64,000 bases of DNA, taken from the NCBI GenBank assembly GCA_965212595.1, contig CBDBVE010000001.1, forward strand, positions 124,001 through 188,000. Reading direction: 5' to 3'. This DNA is from Poritiphilus sp965212595 (lineage in GTDB: Bacteria > Bacteroidota > Bacteroidia > Flavobacteriales > Flavobacteriaceae). Numbering within the stretch: position 1 is the stretch's first letter; every line of letters starts with the position of its first letter. A model generated the notes under the pieces. It was not told where the DNA came from and did no database searches. It saw only the letters and a program-made list of their open reading frames with translations. Positions 26,443 through 35,386 of the stretch are shown here, piece after piece. The position numbers and the translations under genes are program-made.

Positions 26443-27344
26443 TGGCGAAAGCAACCAGGAAACAGGCATTAGGAAGAGGATTATCTGCACTATTGAAAGA
26501 CCCTGAAAACGATATAAACTCGGTTTCAGATAAAAATGCGGATAAGGTTGTCGGTAGTATCGTTGAATTAGAGACCGATGCCATTGAGGTAAATCCGTTT
26601 CAACCCCGTTCAAATTTCAACGATGAAGCACTACAGGAATTAGCCAGTTCTATAAAGGAGCTGGGTGTGATTCAGCCCATCACTGTGAGAAAACTTGATT
26701 ATAACAAGTACCAGTTGGTTTCCGGTGAGCGAAGGTATCGTGCCTCTAAAATGATCGGTTTAAAAACCATCCCAACCTATATTCGAATCGCTAATGATCA
26801 GGAGTCCTTAGAAATGGCGCTGGTCGAAAACATTCAAAGACAGGATCTTGACCCAATTGAAATTGCCTTGTCTTACCAGCGATTAATAGATGAGATAGAA
26901 CTCACTCAGGAGAAATTGAGTGACAGGGTAGGCAAAAAAAGAACCACCATAACCAATTACCTCCGCCTTCTAAGGTTAGATCCTATAATCCAAACCGGGA
27001 TGCGCGATGGTTTTATTTCTATGGGACATGGTCGCACCCTGGTGAATATAGCCAAAAGGGAAGATCAAATTTCCATTTATGAAAAAATTGTGGGACAAAA
27101 CCTTTCGGTAAGGCAAACAGAACAGCTGGTAAAAGCGTATCATAGTGGTTCAGTTAAAAATAATACCAAAAAAAGCACTCCAGCCCTACCTGAATTTGCT
27201 AAAACCGGCATGTACCAGTTCGGCCAAAGCCTTTCGGCTAAAGTCGATATCAAAGCCTCTGAAAATGGTAAAGGAAAGATAACCATACCCTTTAACTCCA
27301 AGGAGGAATTCTTTCGTTTGAAAAAATTAATCACTGGTGAGTAA
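26442..27344 (+). CDS. parB: Chromosome partitioning protein ParB
   Basis: The 300-residue protein begins with the conserved GRGLSALL segment. It has the CTP-binding ParB/Srx domain with NPFQPR and GERRYRA, a helix-turn-helix around DRVGKKRTTITNYLRLLRL, and a C-terminal dimerisation domain. It binds parS and spreads along DNA. The gene overlaps parA by one base and the DUF5683 gene by eight. Confidence 0.95.
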   Translation: MAKATRKQALGRGLSALLKDPENDINSVSDKNADKVVGSIVELETDAIEVNPFQPRSNFNDEALQELASSIKELGVIQPITVRKLDYNKYQLVSGERRYRASKMIGLKTIPTYIRIANDQESLEMALVENIQRQDLDPIEIALSYQRLIDEIELTQEKLSDRVGKKRTTITNYLRLLRLDPIIQTGMRDGFISMGHGRTLVNIAKREDQISIYEKIVGQNLSVRQTEQLVKAYHSGSVKNNTKKSTPALPEFAKTGMYQFGQSLSAKVDIKASENGKGKITIPFNSKEEFFRLKKLITGE

Positions 27345-27969
27345 AAACCTTTTTTGTCAACTGCTTCTTCTGTTCTTCGTCTGTCTTGGCTGGTCTCAGG
27401 AAAATCAAGAGGACGCAAAGGAATTGGATTCTTTGCAAACCGATCTTCAAAAAAAAGGAGTGGTTGTGGATGCCGAGATCACTAAAAGGAAGGTGAATCC
27501 GCTTGCTCCGAGCAAAGCCGCCTTCTACTCGGCGGTGCTACCCGGTTTAGGTCAGATTTACAATAAGCGATACTGGAAAGTACCTATCGTATACGCCGCA
27601 ATTGGAACGGGGATATATGCCTATACTTTTAACAATAGTGAATACAACCGTTTTAGAGATGCATTTAAACGAAGGAGGGCAGGTTTCATAGATGACGAAT
27701 TCTACGGCGAGGATAGCCCTATAGGTAGTCCGCTCTTGTCTGATGAAGTGCTTCAAAACCAGCAGGAACGTTTTCAGCGAGATAGAGATCTAGCTCTTTT
27801 AATTACAATAGGGCTTTATGTTTTGAATATTTTAGACGCTAACGTAGACTCTCATCTAAAACAGTTTAACGTAGACGAGGACCTTAGCCTGGATATTAGA
27901 CCTTATCTTGAATATAATCCGATTACCTCAGATCCCAATTATGGCGTGACCATGATTATCAAATTCTAA
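27337..27969 (+). CDS. DUF5683-family membrane protein
   Basis: This 210-residue protein starts at a GTG that overlaps the end of parB (GTGAGTAA). Residues 1-20 form a signal peptide ending in GWSQ. The central PSKAAFYSAVLPGLGQIYNK, the following hydrophobic segment and another near residue 155 match DUF5683. Its function is not known. It follows parAB in many Bacteroidota and probably shares their transcript. Confidence 0.8.
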   Translation: MSKNLFCQLLLLFFVCLGWSQENQEDAKELDSLQTDLQKKGVVVDAEITKRKVNPLAPSKAAFYSAVLPGLGQIYNKRYWKVPIVYAAIGTGIYAYTFNNSEYNRFRDAFKRRRAGFIDDEFYGEDSPIGSPLLSDEVLQNQQERFQRDRDLALLITIGLYVLNILDANVDSHLKQFNVDEDLSLDIRPYLEYNPITSDPNYGVTMIIKF

Positions 27970-28000
27970 GCCTTTTTATAAGTGAGAGTTTTTGCTTTTA

Positions 28001-28016
28001 TTCTACACGTGAAACA
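28001..28016. promoter_or_regulatory. parS-like ParB binding site
   Basis: TTCTACACGTGAAACA matches the widely conserved parS TGTTTCACGTGAAACA in 13 of 16 positions. The CACGTG core and the whole right half-site are intact, and the mismatches are all in the left arm. It lies 32 bases after the DUF5683 stop, downstream of parAB. ParB binding is inferred. Confidence 0.5.
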
Positions 28017-28123
28017 ACCCACAATCATGGACAAATACGTTTTCTGGATGCCAATTCTTGGTCGTTTTTATCGTATTATTGCAAATTGAATAAAAGATAC
28101 AATAGTTCTAACACCTTTTCACC

Positions 28124-28825
28124 TTGAAAATAGCTTTATTCGGATACGGTAAAATGGGAAAAATGATAGAGAAAGTAGCTTTAGAGCGAAAGCACTCTAT
28201 TGTGGCAAAAATTGATGTCGATTCTATAGAGGCCAATTTTTCTGATGCGGATGTAGCCATAGATTTCAGTACCCCTGACTCAGCTTTTGCAAACATTACC
28301 AACTGCTTTGCGGCAGGTATCCCTGTTATCTCGGGTACGACTGGCTGGTTAGATAGATATGACGAAGCCATCGCTCGCTGTGAAGAGGAAAAAGGAGCGT
28401 TTATCTATGCCTCCAATTTTAGTCTGGGCGTAAATGTTTTTTTCGCCTTGAATTCGCACTTAGCTTCCATGATGAAGCACCTGAAAGAATATGATGTGAC
28501 CCTGGAAGAAATTCATCATACACAGAAATTAGATGCTCCCAGCGGTACTGCGATTACGTTAGCTGAAGGTATTGTAGCCGAAACAAATTATGATGGATGG
28601 TTACTCGAGGAGGAAGGGGCAGAAAAGATTACCATCAACTCCAAGCGCGAAGGGCAGGTTCCGGGAACACATACCGTGGCCTATACAAGCGCTGTGGATA
28701 CTATTTCGCTAAAACACACAGCCCATAACAGAGAAGGTTTTGCCCTGGGTGCAGTGGTTGCGGCAGAATGGATCTTAGAGAAAAAAGGGGTTTTTAGCAT
28801 GAAAGACGTGTTAAACCTGGGTTAA
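28124..28825 (+). CDS. dapB: 4-hydroxy-tetrahydrodipicolinate reductase
   Basis: DapB makes tetrahydrodipicolinate in the lysine/diaminopimelate pathway. The 233-residue protein starts at a TTG giving MKIALFGYGKMGKM, the NAD(P)H-binding loop; no ATG or GTG precedes this motif in frame. DAIDFSTP-like, GTTGW, EIHHTQKLDAPSGTA and ITINSKREGQVPGTHTV are present, including the catalytic His pair and the Lys of DAPSGTA-type sites. It lies between the par genes and lepB, as in other flavobacteria. Confidence 0.93.
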   Translation: MKIALFGYGKMGKMIEKVALERKHSIVAKIDVDSIEANFSDADVAIDFSTPDSAFANITNCFAAGIPVISGTTGWLDRYDEAIARCEEEKGAFIYASNFSLGVNVFFALNSHLASMMKHLKEYDVTLEEIHHTQKLDAPSGTAITLAEGIVAETNYDGWLLEEEGAEKITINSKREGQVPGTHTVAYTSAVDTISLKHTAHNREGFALGAVVAAEWILEKKGVFSMKDVLNLG

Positions 28826-28897
28826 AAAAAGTAACAAAAATAGATTTTAAGCGTATTGTAATTGTGCGTATTGCCTGATGAGAACGAAGAATAGTTG

Positions 28898-28925
28898 GCA
28901 GTAAGCAGTAAGCAGTAAGCAGTAA
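28898..28925. repeat. Tandem 7-base repeat GCAGTAA x4
   Basis: Four perfect copies of GCAGTAA lie at 28898-28925, with a fifth partial GCA, in the dapB-lepB gap. Degenerate copies of the same word follow lepB at 30672-30698. Confidence 0.85.
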
Positions 28926-28967
28926 GCAAAATTCAATAAGTAATAATTAATTAATCTCCTTCCCGGA

Positions 28968-30677
28968 ATGGACAGCACACAGTGGATCATTTTTATTCTA
29001 ATCGTTCAGGTCATTCATTTCTTAGGCACCTGGAAATTATACAAAAAGGCAGGTAGAAAGGCCTGGGAAGCGGCTGTTCCTGTATACAACGCCATTGTAT
29101 TGATGCAAATCATAAGGCGACCCAAATGGTGGGTTATCTTACTCTTTATCCCCATAATTAATTTGCTGATGTTTCCTGTGATATGGGTTGAGACTATTCG
29201 CAGCTTTGGTAGAAATAGTCTTGCAGAAACCTGGCTTGTAATTCTTACGCTAGGATTTTACATCTACTATGTCAATTACGCTTTAGACGTTGACTATATT
29301 GAAGATCGCAGCCTCCATCCCAAAAGCAGTTGGGGAGAATGGGTAAGTTCTATTGTTTTTGCAATAGTAGCAGCGACGCTGGTACACACTTATTTTATGC
29401 AGCCTTATGTAATTCCAACCCCTTCGCTCGAACGTACACTTAGAGTAGGCGATTTGCTTTTTGTAAGTAAATTTCATTACGGAGCAAGGGCCCCTATGAC
29501 TACGGTTGCCGCTCCTATGGTGCATGATACCCTCCCACTTTTAGGGGTTCGTTCTTATTTGAACAATCCTCAGCTCCCCTATTTCAGGCTTCCCGGCTTT
29601 CAAAAAATAAAGAAAAATGATATCGTTGTTTTTAGCTGGCCCGCAGATACGGTTAGGATCTTTTTTAAAAAGGAGGCCGGTGTAAAGAAACCTATTGATA
29701 AAAAATCTAATTACGTAAAGCGTTGTGTTGGTATTCCCGGAGATTCTTTGAAGGTAATTGACGGCTTTGTCCATGTTAATGGGAAACAACTCAAACTTTC
29801 AGATCGGGCCAAACCCCAATATGATTACATCGTTTATGGCCAAAAAGGGGTTTCTTCTAGACTACTAATTGATTTAGGAGTAGAGGAATTCCTTCGAAAA
29901 TATTTAACCGCCAATATTAACGAAAGACAAGCCGAAATAATAAGCAAATACGTCCAGGGGTATAATAGAAATGCTAAGGGGGAGGTAGAGATATATACCA
30001 AAGCTTCCGGCCTGCCCGTCGAGCTTATCAGACAAGCCCGGCTGGCGCTCCGCGAAGAGACTGGTAGGCAGCGCCAGGTTACTATTACTGATGAAATGTT
30101 AGCAAAGCTCAATAACAGTACCGCTATAGATTCTGTAGTAAAAATTATTGAGCCTCAGGGTCAAAGAGGAGGGAATATTTTCCCACAGGACCCAAAGTAT
30201 AGTTGGAATAACGATAATTTCGGGCCAATTTACATTCCCGGTGAGGGAGATCAGGTTCCCCTAAATCTTGAGACCTTGCCGCTCTACAAGAAGATCATCA
30301 AAGATTACGAAGGAAAAAGCATAAGTGTTTCAGGGAATCAAATTAGTATTGATGGCAAAGTGTCTGACACCTATACTTTTGAGCAAGACTATTATTGGAT
30401 GATGGGAGATAACAGAGATCACTCTGAAGACAGCCGAACCTGGGGCTATGTCCCCGCGAACCATGTAGTAGGCAAGCCTGTTTTCATTTGGTTGAGCTTT
30501 GACAACTTCAACGATGGCATAAGCAAATGGCGCCCAAGATGGGACCGTATTTTCACTACTGTGGGTGGCGATGGCGAACCCAGATCTTATTTTCGGTATT
30601 TTTTAATGGCTTTGGCGGCTTACTTTATTTTTGATTATTTCTGGAAACGAAGGAAAGCCAAAAGAAGTGAGCAGTAG
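28968..30677 (+). CDS. lepB: Signal peptidase I, long flavobacterial form
   Basis: The 569-residue protein cleaves signal peptides of exported proteins. An N-terminal membrane domain of about 110 residues with several hydrophobic segments precedes the S26 domain. The catalytic Ser is in VIPTPSLERTLRVGD, with Leu in place of the usual Met after Ser. The catalytic Lys is in NYVKRCVGIPGDS, and MGDNRDHSEDSRTWGYVP is the C-terminal signature. About 170 residues are inserted between the Lys region and the final signature. Tandem GCAGTAA repeats flank the gene, and the stop codon lies within one of them. Confidence 0.92.
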   Translation: MDSTQWIIFILIVQVIHFLGTWKLYKKAGRKAWEAAVPVYNAIVLMQIIRRPKWWVILLFIPIINLLMFPVIWVETIRSFGRNSLAETWLVILTLGFYIYYVNYALDVDYIEDRSLHPKSSWGEWVSSIVFAIVAATLVHTYFMQPYVIPTPSLERTLRVGDLLFVSKFHYGARAPMTTVAAPMVHDTLPLLGVRSYLNNPQLPYFRLPGFQKIKKNDIVVFSWPADTVRIFFKKEAGVKKPIDKKSNYVKRCVGIPGDSLKVIDGFVHVNGKQLKLSDRAKPQYDYIVYGQKGVSSRLLIDLGVEEFLRKYLTANINERQAEIISKYVQGYNRNAKGEVEIYTKASGLPVELIRQARLALREETGRQRQVTITDEMLAKLNNSTAIDSVVKIIEPQGQRGGNIFPQDPKYSWNNDNFGPIYIPGEGDQVPLNLETLPLYKKIIKDYEGKSISVSGNQISIDGKVSDTYTFEQDYYWMMGDNRDHSEDSRTWGYVPANHVVGKPVFIWLSFDNFNDGISKWRPRWDRIFTTVGGDGEPRSYFRYFLMALAAYFIFDYFWKRRKAKRSEQ

Positions 30678-30698
30678 GCAGTTGCAGTTGGCAGTAGT
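30672..30698. repeat. Degenerate GCAGTAG repeats at the lepB 3' end
   Basis: GCAGTAG, GCAGTT, GCAGTTG and GCAGTAG follow in a row. The first copy contains the lepB stop codon TAG. They resemble the GCAGTAA array upstream of lepB. Confidence 0.7.
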
Positions 30699-30844
30699 GC
30701 GATGGCCATATAAAATAAAGAGAAATGAATCGCTTCTAAAATACAGGAGTTGAAGCCTAGGGAGCATTGTTAAATATGGGATGCGTTATTTTGGCATGCC
30801 AGGTTTCAAAATAATTTAGCACGTACAAATAGAACCAGATAAAA

Positions 30845-31477
30845 TTGCCTTCCCTTCTCCACCCTTCCTATTTTCCCAATATCATCACGATGGCAGCAGT
30901 AGTGCAACATCAGGTGATATGGGAAGTGCAAGATAATTATCAAAAACAGACCTATAGAAATCGCTGCTATGTTTGTACAGACCAGGGAAAACATACGCTG
31001 ACCATTCCTATTAAGCATGTAGGAGGAGCTAATGGCCGGCAATACTTTAGGGATGTTCAAATAGACAACTCTTATCCCTGGCAGCGACAGCACTGGCGCA
31101 CGCTGCAAACGGCCTATCGAACTTCTCCCTTTTTCGAGTTTTATGAAGATGACCTGGCTCCGCTCTATGAAAAGAAGTTCAACAGGCTACTCGACTTTAA
31201 CTTTAGTACCATTACAGCTTTATGTGAATGCCTGGGCCTTGCTATGCCGGAAGAAAAAACGGAGCAATATGAAAAGACAGTCACAACTGCTCTTGATTGC
31301 AGATCTTTGGTAAACGCAAAGAAATCAGTGGCGGTAGAACAACCAACTTATATCCAGGTCTTTGGGGATAGGCATGGCTTTATTGAAAATTTGAGTACGT
31401 TAGACCTTTTATTTAATGAAGGAACAGCGGCATTAGATTACCTCAAGCAACTAAACTTAAAGCTTCTAGATGCTTAG
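30845..31477 (+). CDS. WbqC-like family protein
   Basis: This 210-residue protein matches the WbqC family through LLHPSYFPN at its start, WEVQDNYQKQTYRNRCYV and a DLLFNEG segment near the C-terminus. It begins at a TTG, because an in-frame stop lies at 30830 and the next ATG (30890) would remove the conserved opening. WbqC relatives occur in polysaccharide gene clusters and are thought to take part in acyl or sugar transfer, but no activity is established for this type. It overlaps the next gene by 8 bases. Confidence 0.8.
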   Translation: MPSLLHPSYFPNIITMAAVVQHQVIWEVQDNYQKQTYRNRCYVCTDQGKHTLTIPIKHVGGANGRQYFRDVQIDNSYPWQRQHWRTLQTAYRTSPFFEFYEDDLAPLYEKKFNRLLDFNFSTITALCECLGLAMPEEKTEQYEKTVTTALDCRSLVNAKKSVAVEQPTYIQVFGDRHGFIENLSTLDLLFNEGTAALDYLKQLNLKLLDA

Positions 31478-31793
31478 AGCCTGTATTCATTATGGGTTTC
31501 ATTTTATTGCGCCTTTGGCCGTAGGTTATTTTTTATTTCCCAAAAACCGCTTGTGGTCTATCCTGATCCTAATGGCTGGAATTCTAATTGATATTGACCA
31601 TCTATTGGCTTCACCTGTTTTCGACCCGCTTCGCTGTAGCATTAACTTTCATCCGCTTCATTCTTATGAGGCTATCTTTATCTATACCGTCTTGCTCTTG
31701 TTCAAAAAGTCTAGAATTTTTGGGATTGCGTTATTGCTTCATATCCTGGCAGACCTCCTGGATTGTGGTATGCTTCACCTGGGGCTGGGTTAA
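31470..31793 (+). CDS. Small integral membrane protein (DUF6122-like)
   Basis: The 107-residue protein has about three hydrophobic segments with conserved-looking polar motifs: GILIDIDHLLA, FHPLHSYEA and HILADLLDCGMLH. The Asp/His pattern recalls membrane-bound metal-dependent hydrolases of the YdjM type, but catalysis is unproven. It overlaps the WbqC-like gene by 8 bases and is convergent with the rhomboid genes. The family name is from memory. Confidence 0.65.
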   Translation: MLRACIHYGFHFIAPLAVGYFLFPKNRLWSILILMAGILIDIDHLLASPVFDPLRCSINFHPLHSYEAIFIYTVLLLFKKSRIFGIALLLHILADLLDCGMLHLGLG

Positions 31794-31807
31794 GCATTTA
31801 GCTGATA

Positions 31808-32686
31808 CTACTCGTCTTTCCCTGCTTTGAATAAAAAGTCCTTTTCGGCTTTTGAAAGACTTTCGTACCCAGACTTACTTATCTTATCAAGAATAGTATC
31901 TATCTTTCTTTGCCTACTTTCCCTGTCATAGTCTACTTTTGAAGAAGCTTTGGAGCTTTTTTTGCGGTAAACTGTTTTCATAGGAGCCTTCCTTTTCCTG
32001 GGCTCAAACAGGGCAGCCAGATTATCTAACAACCTTGAAAAACCAGAGCCAATGTCTCTTCCCTTGGTTAGTTGACGGGCATAAAAAAATCCTAAAATTG
32101 CACCCCCAAGATGTGCCAAATGGCCACCGGCATTACCTCCGCCGGGAATTTGAATTAGGTCAATAAGGATAAAAAAGGCGCCAATATACCAAAGTTTTAA
32201 ATTGAAGAAAAAGATCCGGACTTCCTGGTTAGGAATATATGCGCAAATAAATATAAGCACTGCCATAACCCCGGCAGAAGCCCCAATAATTCCAGGTACC
32301 GTAGATTTGATCAGGGCTGGAAAAACATTGTAACTAATCAAAAAGAGCAGCCCGCCACAGATGACACCCAGAAAATAAACATTAATGAATTTTCGTGCTC
32401 CGTAAAGGTTTAAAAAAATCCGGGCAGAGAAATACAGCATGAACATATTCCAGAAAAGGTGCCAGAAATCAGCATGGAAAAACGAATACGTTATCAGGGA
32501 CCAGGGTTGAGAAAGAAAACCAAGAATATCCCGGGGTAATTCAAACCAGCCAGATAAAGTATCCTTTGGTAAATCCATCAGGAACCAAAAAAGGCCATCC
32601 AGAATAAAAACGGCCAGGTTGATAAGGATTAGCTTTTCGGCTATACTTAAACGCGCCAACTGATATTTTAAACTTCCTGAACTCAT
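31808..32686 (-). CDS. Rhomboid-family intramembrane serine protease (second of two)
   Basis: The 292-residue protein has six or so membrane segments with the catalytic Ser in IIGASAGVMAVL and the catalytic His in GHLAHLGGAILGF. The cytoplasmic tail after about residue 225 is basic (RKRKAPMKTVYRKKSSKA) and ends in an acidic helix SKAEKDFLFKAGKDE. The ATG follows immediately after the stop of the upstream rhomboid gene. Substrates are unknown. Confidence 0.9.
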   Translation of the reverse strand: MSSGSLKYQLARLSIAEKLILINLAVFILDGLFWFLMDLPKDTLSGWFELPRDILGFLSQPWSLITYSFFHADFWHLFWNMFMLYFSARIFLNLYGARKFINVYFLGVICGGLLFLISYNVFPALIKSTVPGIIGASAGVMAVLIFICAYIPNQEVRIFFFNLKLWYIGAFFILIDLIQIPGGGNAGGHLAHLGGAILGFFYARQLTKGRDIGSGFSRLLDNLAALFEPRKRKAPMKTVYRKKSSKASSKVDYDRESRQRKIDTILDKISKSGYESLSKAEKDFLFKAGKDE

Positions 32687-33535
32687 TTATTGATCCCAAC
32701 GGTTTCGTTTGAATTGGTTTTTTCTCCAATACCACATCATGAGAAAACCACAAAGAGCGCCTCCCAAATGCGCGATATAAGCCGTATTGCTCGGACTAAA
32801 AATAGAAACTCCGGTAATGGCTGAGAACAAATCTAAGGCTATAATAGCTGGAATAAAATATTTTGCCTTAATAGGTATTGGTAAAAAGATAAGCATAAGC
32901 TGAGATTCTGGGAATAACATCGCGAAGGCGACCAGGACACCCATGATAGCGCCTGAGGCTCCAAGCATTGTTTTGAATCCGAAACCACTAGCATTGAGCT
33001 CAAAAAGTGTACTGAAGTCAGCATTATCTATAACAATATTTTTTTGCTCTAAAATAGGCCTCAAGCCCTCCATAAAAATATCACCTCGCAAATACCCTTT
33101 GCCGTCACCAGCATCAATAGCCAGTATTTCTCTCATAGCCGAACCGTCTATATCAACAGACAATTCTGAGATAAGTGAATAGTAATTTATATAATCCACT
33201 CCGAGCGTAATTAAAGCTGCACCCAGCCCTACCGAAATGTAGAAAAACAGAAATTTCCGTTTGCCAAATACCTGTTCAACAGAGCTCCCAAACATCCAAA
33301 GCGCAAACATATTGAAAAGGATATGCTGAAAATACACCCCATTGCCCGGTATATATGAGGCATGCATAAACATATGGGTGAAAATCTGCCATGGCTGAAA
33401 CAATTCATTGGCCGGAAAATGCAAGGCAAACAGATTGGTCATAAAAACGCCATTTGAGCCAATAGTAAGCGTAGCAATCCAAACAATAACATTTATTATA
33501 AGCAGGTGCTTTACTGTCTCCGTAATCCTAAACAT
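32687..33535 (-). CDS. Rhomboid-family intramembrane serine protease (first of two)
   Basis: The 282-residue membrane protease has LGASGAIMGVL with the nucleophile Ser and YIAHLGGALCGF with the His. A loop of about 70 residues between membrane segments, rich in Asp and Glu (SELSVDIDGSAMRE), is longer than in the second copy. It starts directly after the mutL stop and is directly followed by the second rhomboid gene. The two copies are diverged, so they probably have different substrates. Confidence 0.9.
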   Translation of the reverse strand: MFRITETVKHLLIINVIVWIATLTIGSNGVFMTNLFALHFPANELFQPWQIFTHMFMHASYIPGNGVYFQHILFNMFALWMFGSSVEQVFGKRKFLFFYISVGLGAALITLGVDYINYYSLISELSVDIDGSAMREILAIDAGDGKGYLRGDIFMEGLRPILEQKNIVIDNADFSTLFELNASGFGFKTMLGASGAIMGVLVAFAMLFPESQLMLIFLPIPIKAKYFIPAIIALDLFSAITGVSIFSPSNTAYIAHLGGALCGFLMMWYWRKNQFKRNRWDQ

Positions 33536-35386
33536 TTATATAAATTTTTTATCGAGTTCATTTTCTGAAATGGTAATATATATGGGCTGATTAAACGGAC
33601 TTATTTTAGACTCCTTACAGGCGAAGAGATCATTTACCAATGCCAGTTGTGAATTGGTATCAAGAGGCTCTCCCACCTTTACGGCCAGGGTTTTGCAAAG
33701 GGTTTTCGAGAGTATGTCTGATTGTGAAAAACTCTCACCCTCAAATCCTTGCTGGTAATCTGAAATTAACTGGTCTAAAACAATACCAATTTCGCTTTCG
33801 GGCACTAAAACGGGTACTCCGGTAATTCTCACTTCTTCCTTTTTCATTTTTTCAAATACAAAACCGAGATGGATCAGGCTCTCTTTAATTTCATTAAGAA
33901 GCTTCACCTCGCTTGTAGAAAATGAAAGGACTAAAGGAAATAACAATTGTTGACTTACAGGTTCTTTAACCGTAGCATTTCGTAAGAATCGCTCGTACAG
34001 TACGCGTTGATGCGCCCTTCGCTGATCAATTACAAGAAGACCAGACCTTATTGTAGTAATAACATATTTTCGCCTAAGCTGAAGTGTGGTGACTCCGGTT
34101 TGTTCATGGTGGGCCTCAGAGCCAAACAAGGATCCGGTGATGGACTCCGATTCGAATTGCAGGTCGCTAAAATTATCTTTATTGCCTAATTGCGATTCCA
34201 GGCCTACATACATATTTTCCCATCCCTTAGAGCTTTTCTTTTCATAAGAGCCTCGAAATCCTAAAGTCTTATCTTCCTTTTTGAACGGATTGAAGCCTGA
34301 ATCTACCGCAATTCCGGGTTGGTCAGCATTTTTATTTTTATAGGCATATGGTGTTTCGAGGTTTTGATCTTTTTCAAAATCCAAAACGGGGGCGATGTTA
34401 AATTGACCCAAACTGTGTTTTATGGTGGAACGAAGAATAGCATACAGGGTCTGCTCGTCGTCAAACTTAACTTCCGTTTTTGTTGGATGGATGTTGATGT
34501 CTATTGTTGTAGGATCAACCTCCATATATAGAAAATAGCCAGGATAGGTTTCTGGGCGTATTAGCCCTTCAAAGGCCGAAACCACAGCGTGATGCAGATA
34601 CGGGCTCTTGATAAACCTGTTGTTAACGAAAAAAAACTGCTCTCCCCTGCTCTTTTTGGCATATTCAGGTTTACAAATAAAACCTTTAACATTCAATACC
34701 TGTGTGTCTTCATTGACCGGCACCAGTTTTACATCCGTCCGGCTTCCAAAGATGTTCACGATGCGTTTTCTTAGTTGCGCTTTTGGCAAATTAAAGAGCT
34801 CGTTCCCATTGTGGTAAAAATGAAATGCCACAGATGGATGAGCTAAGGCCACTCTATGAAATTCATCAGTAATATGACGAAGTTCTACCTTATTGGATTT
34901 TAAGAAATTTCTCCTGGCCGGAATATTGAAAAACAGATTTTTCACCGCTACCGAAGTGCCAACAGGAACTGCGGCTAGGTCTTGTTCAACAATCTTGCTG
35001 CCTTCAATTTTAATAGAGGTTCCCAGTTCATCTTTCGCGGGTCTGGTATGCATTTCGACATGGGAAATCGCAGCAACAGATGCCAGGGCTTCACCTCTAA
35101 AGCCCTTTGTGTTTAAGTGAAATAAATCCTCAGCGCTCTTTATTTTAGAGGTAGCATGGCGCTCAAAACTCAAGCGCGCATCTGTAGTGCTCATACCAAT
35201 TCCATCATCTACAACCTGAATAAGTGTTTTCCCGCCGTCTTTTGCAATCAATGTTATGGTCGCCGCAGCTGCGTCAATCGCATTTTCCAACAGCTCCTTC
35301 ACTACAGAAGCGGGACGTTGAACAACTTCCCCGGCTGCAATTTGATTGGCTACATGGTCTGGCAAAAGTTGAATGATGTCTGCCAT
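33536..35386 (-). CDS. mutL: DNA mismatch repair protein MutL
   Basis: The 616-residue protein has the GHKL ATPase motifs ENAIDAAAATI, VVDDGIGM, HATSKI and KGFRGEALASVAA in the first 110 residues and a C-terminal dimerisation domain. The place of the endonuclease motif DQHAxxE reads DQRRAHQ, lacking the first metal-binding His, and the C-terminal CKESKISPFNQP replaces the usual CxHGRP. Endonuclease activity is therefore doubtful. It overlaps the small membrane protein gene by one base (TAATG) and precedes two rhomboid genes. Confidence 0.93.
   Translation of the reverse strand: MADIIQLLPDHVANQIAAGEVVQRPASVVKELLENAIDAAAATITLIAKDGGKTLIQVVDDGIGMSTTDARLSFERHATSKIKSAEDLFHLNTKGFRGEALASVAAISHVEMHTRPAKDELGTSIKIEGSKIVEQDLAAVPVGTSVAVKNLFFNIPARRNFLKSNKVELRHITDEFHRVALAHPSVAFHFYHNGNELFNLPKAQLRKRIVNIFGSRTDVKLVPVNEDTQVLNVKGFICKPEYAKKSRGEQFFFVNNRFIKSPYLHHAVVSAFEGLIRPETYPGYFLYMEVDPTTIDINIHPTKTEVKFDDEQTLYAILRSTIKHSLGQFNIAPVLDFEKDQNLETPYAYKNKNADQPGIAVDSGFNPFKKEDKTLGFRGSYEKKSSKGWENMYVGLESQLGNKDNFSDLQFESESITGSLFGSEAHHEQTGVTTLQLRRKYVITTIRSGLLVIDQRRAHQRVLYERFLRNATVKEPVSQQLLFPLVLSFSTSEVKLLNEIKESLIHLGFVFEKMKKEEVRITGVPVLVPESEIGIVLDQLISDYQQGFEGESFSQSDILSKTLCKTLAVKVGEPLDTNSQLALVNDLFACKESKISPFNQPIYITISENELDKKFI

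Noticed and set aside
26236..26613. A 125-codon minus-strand frame across the parA-parB junction
   Set aside because: It is antisense to two strongly supported genes and shows no family feature.
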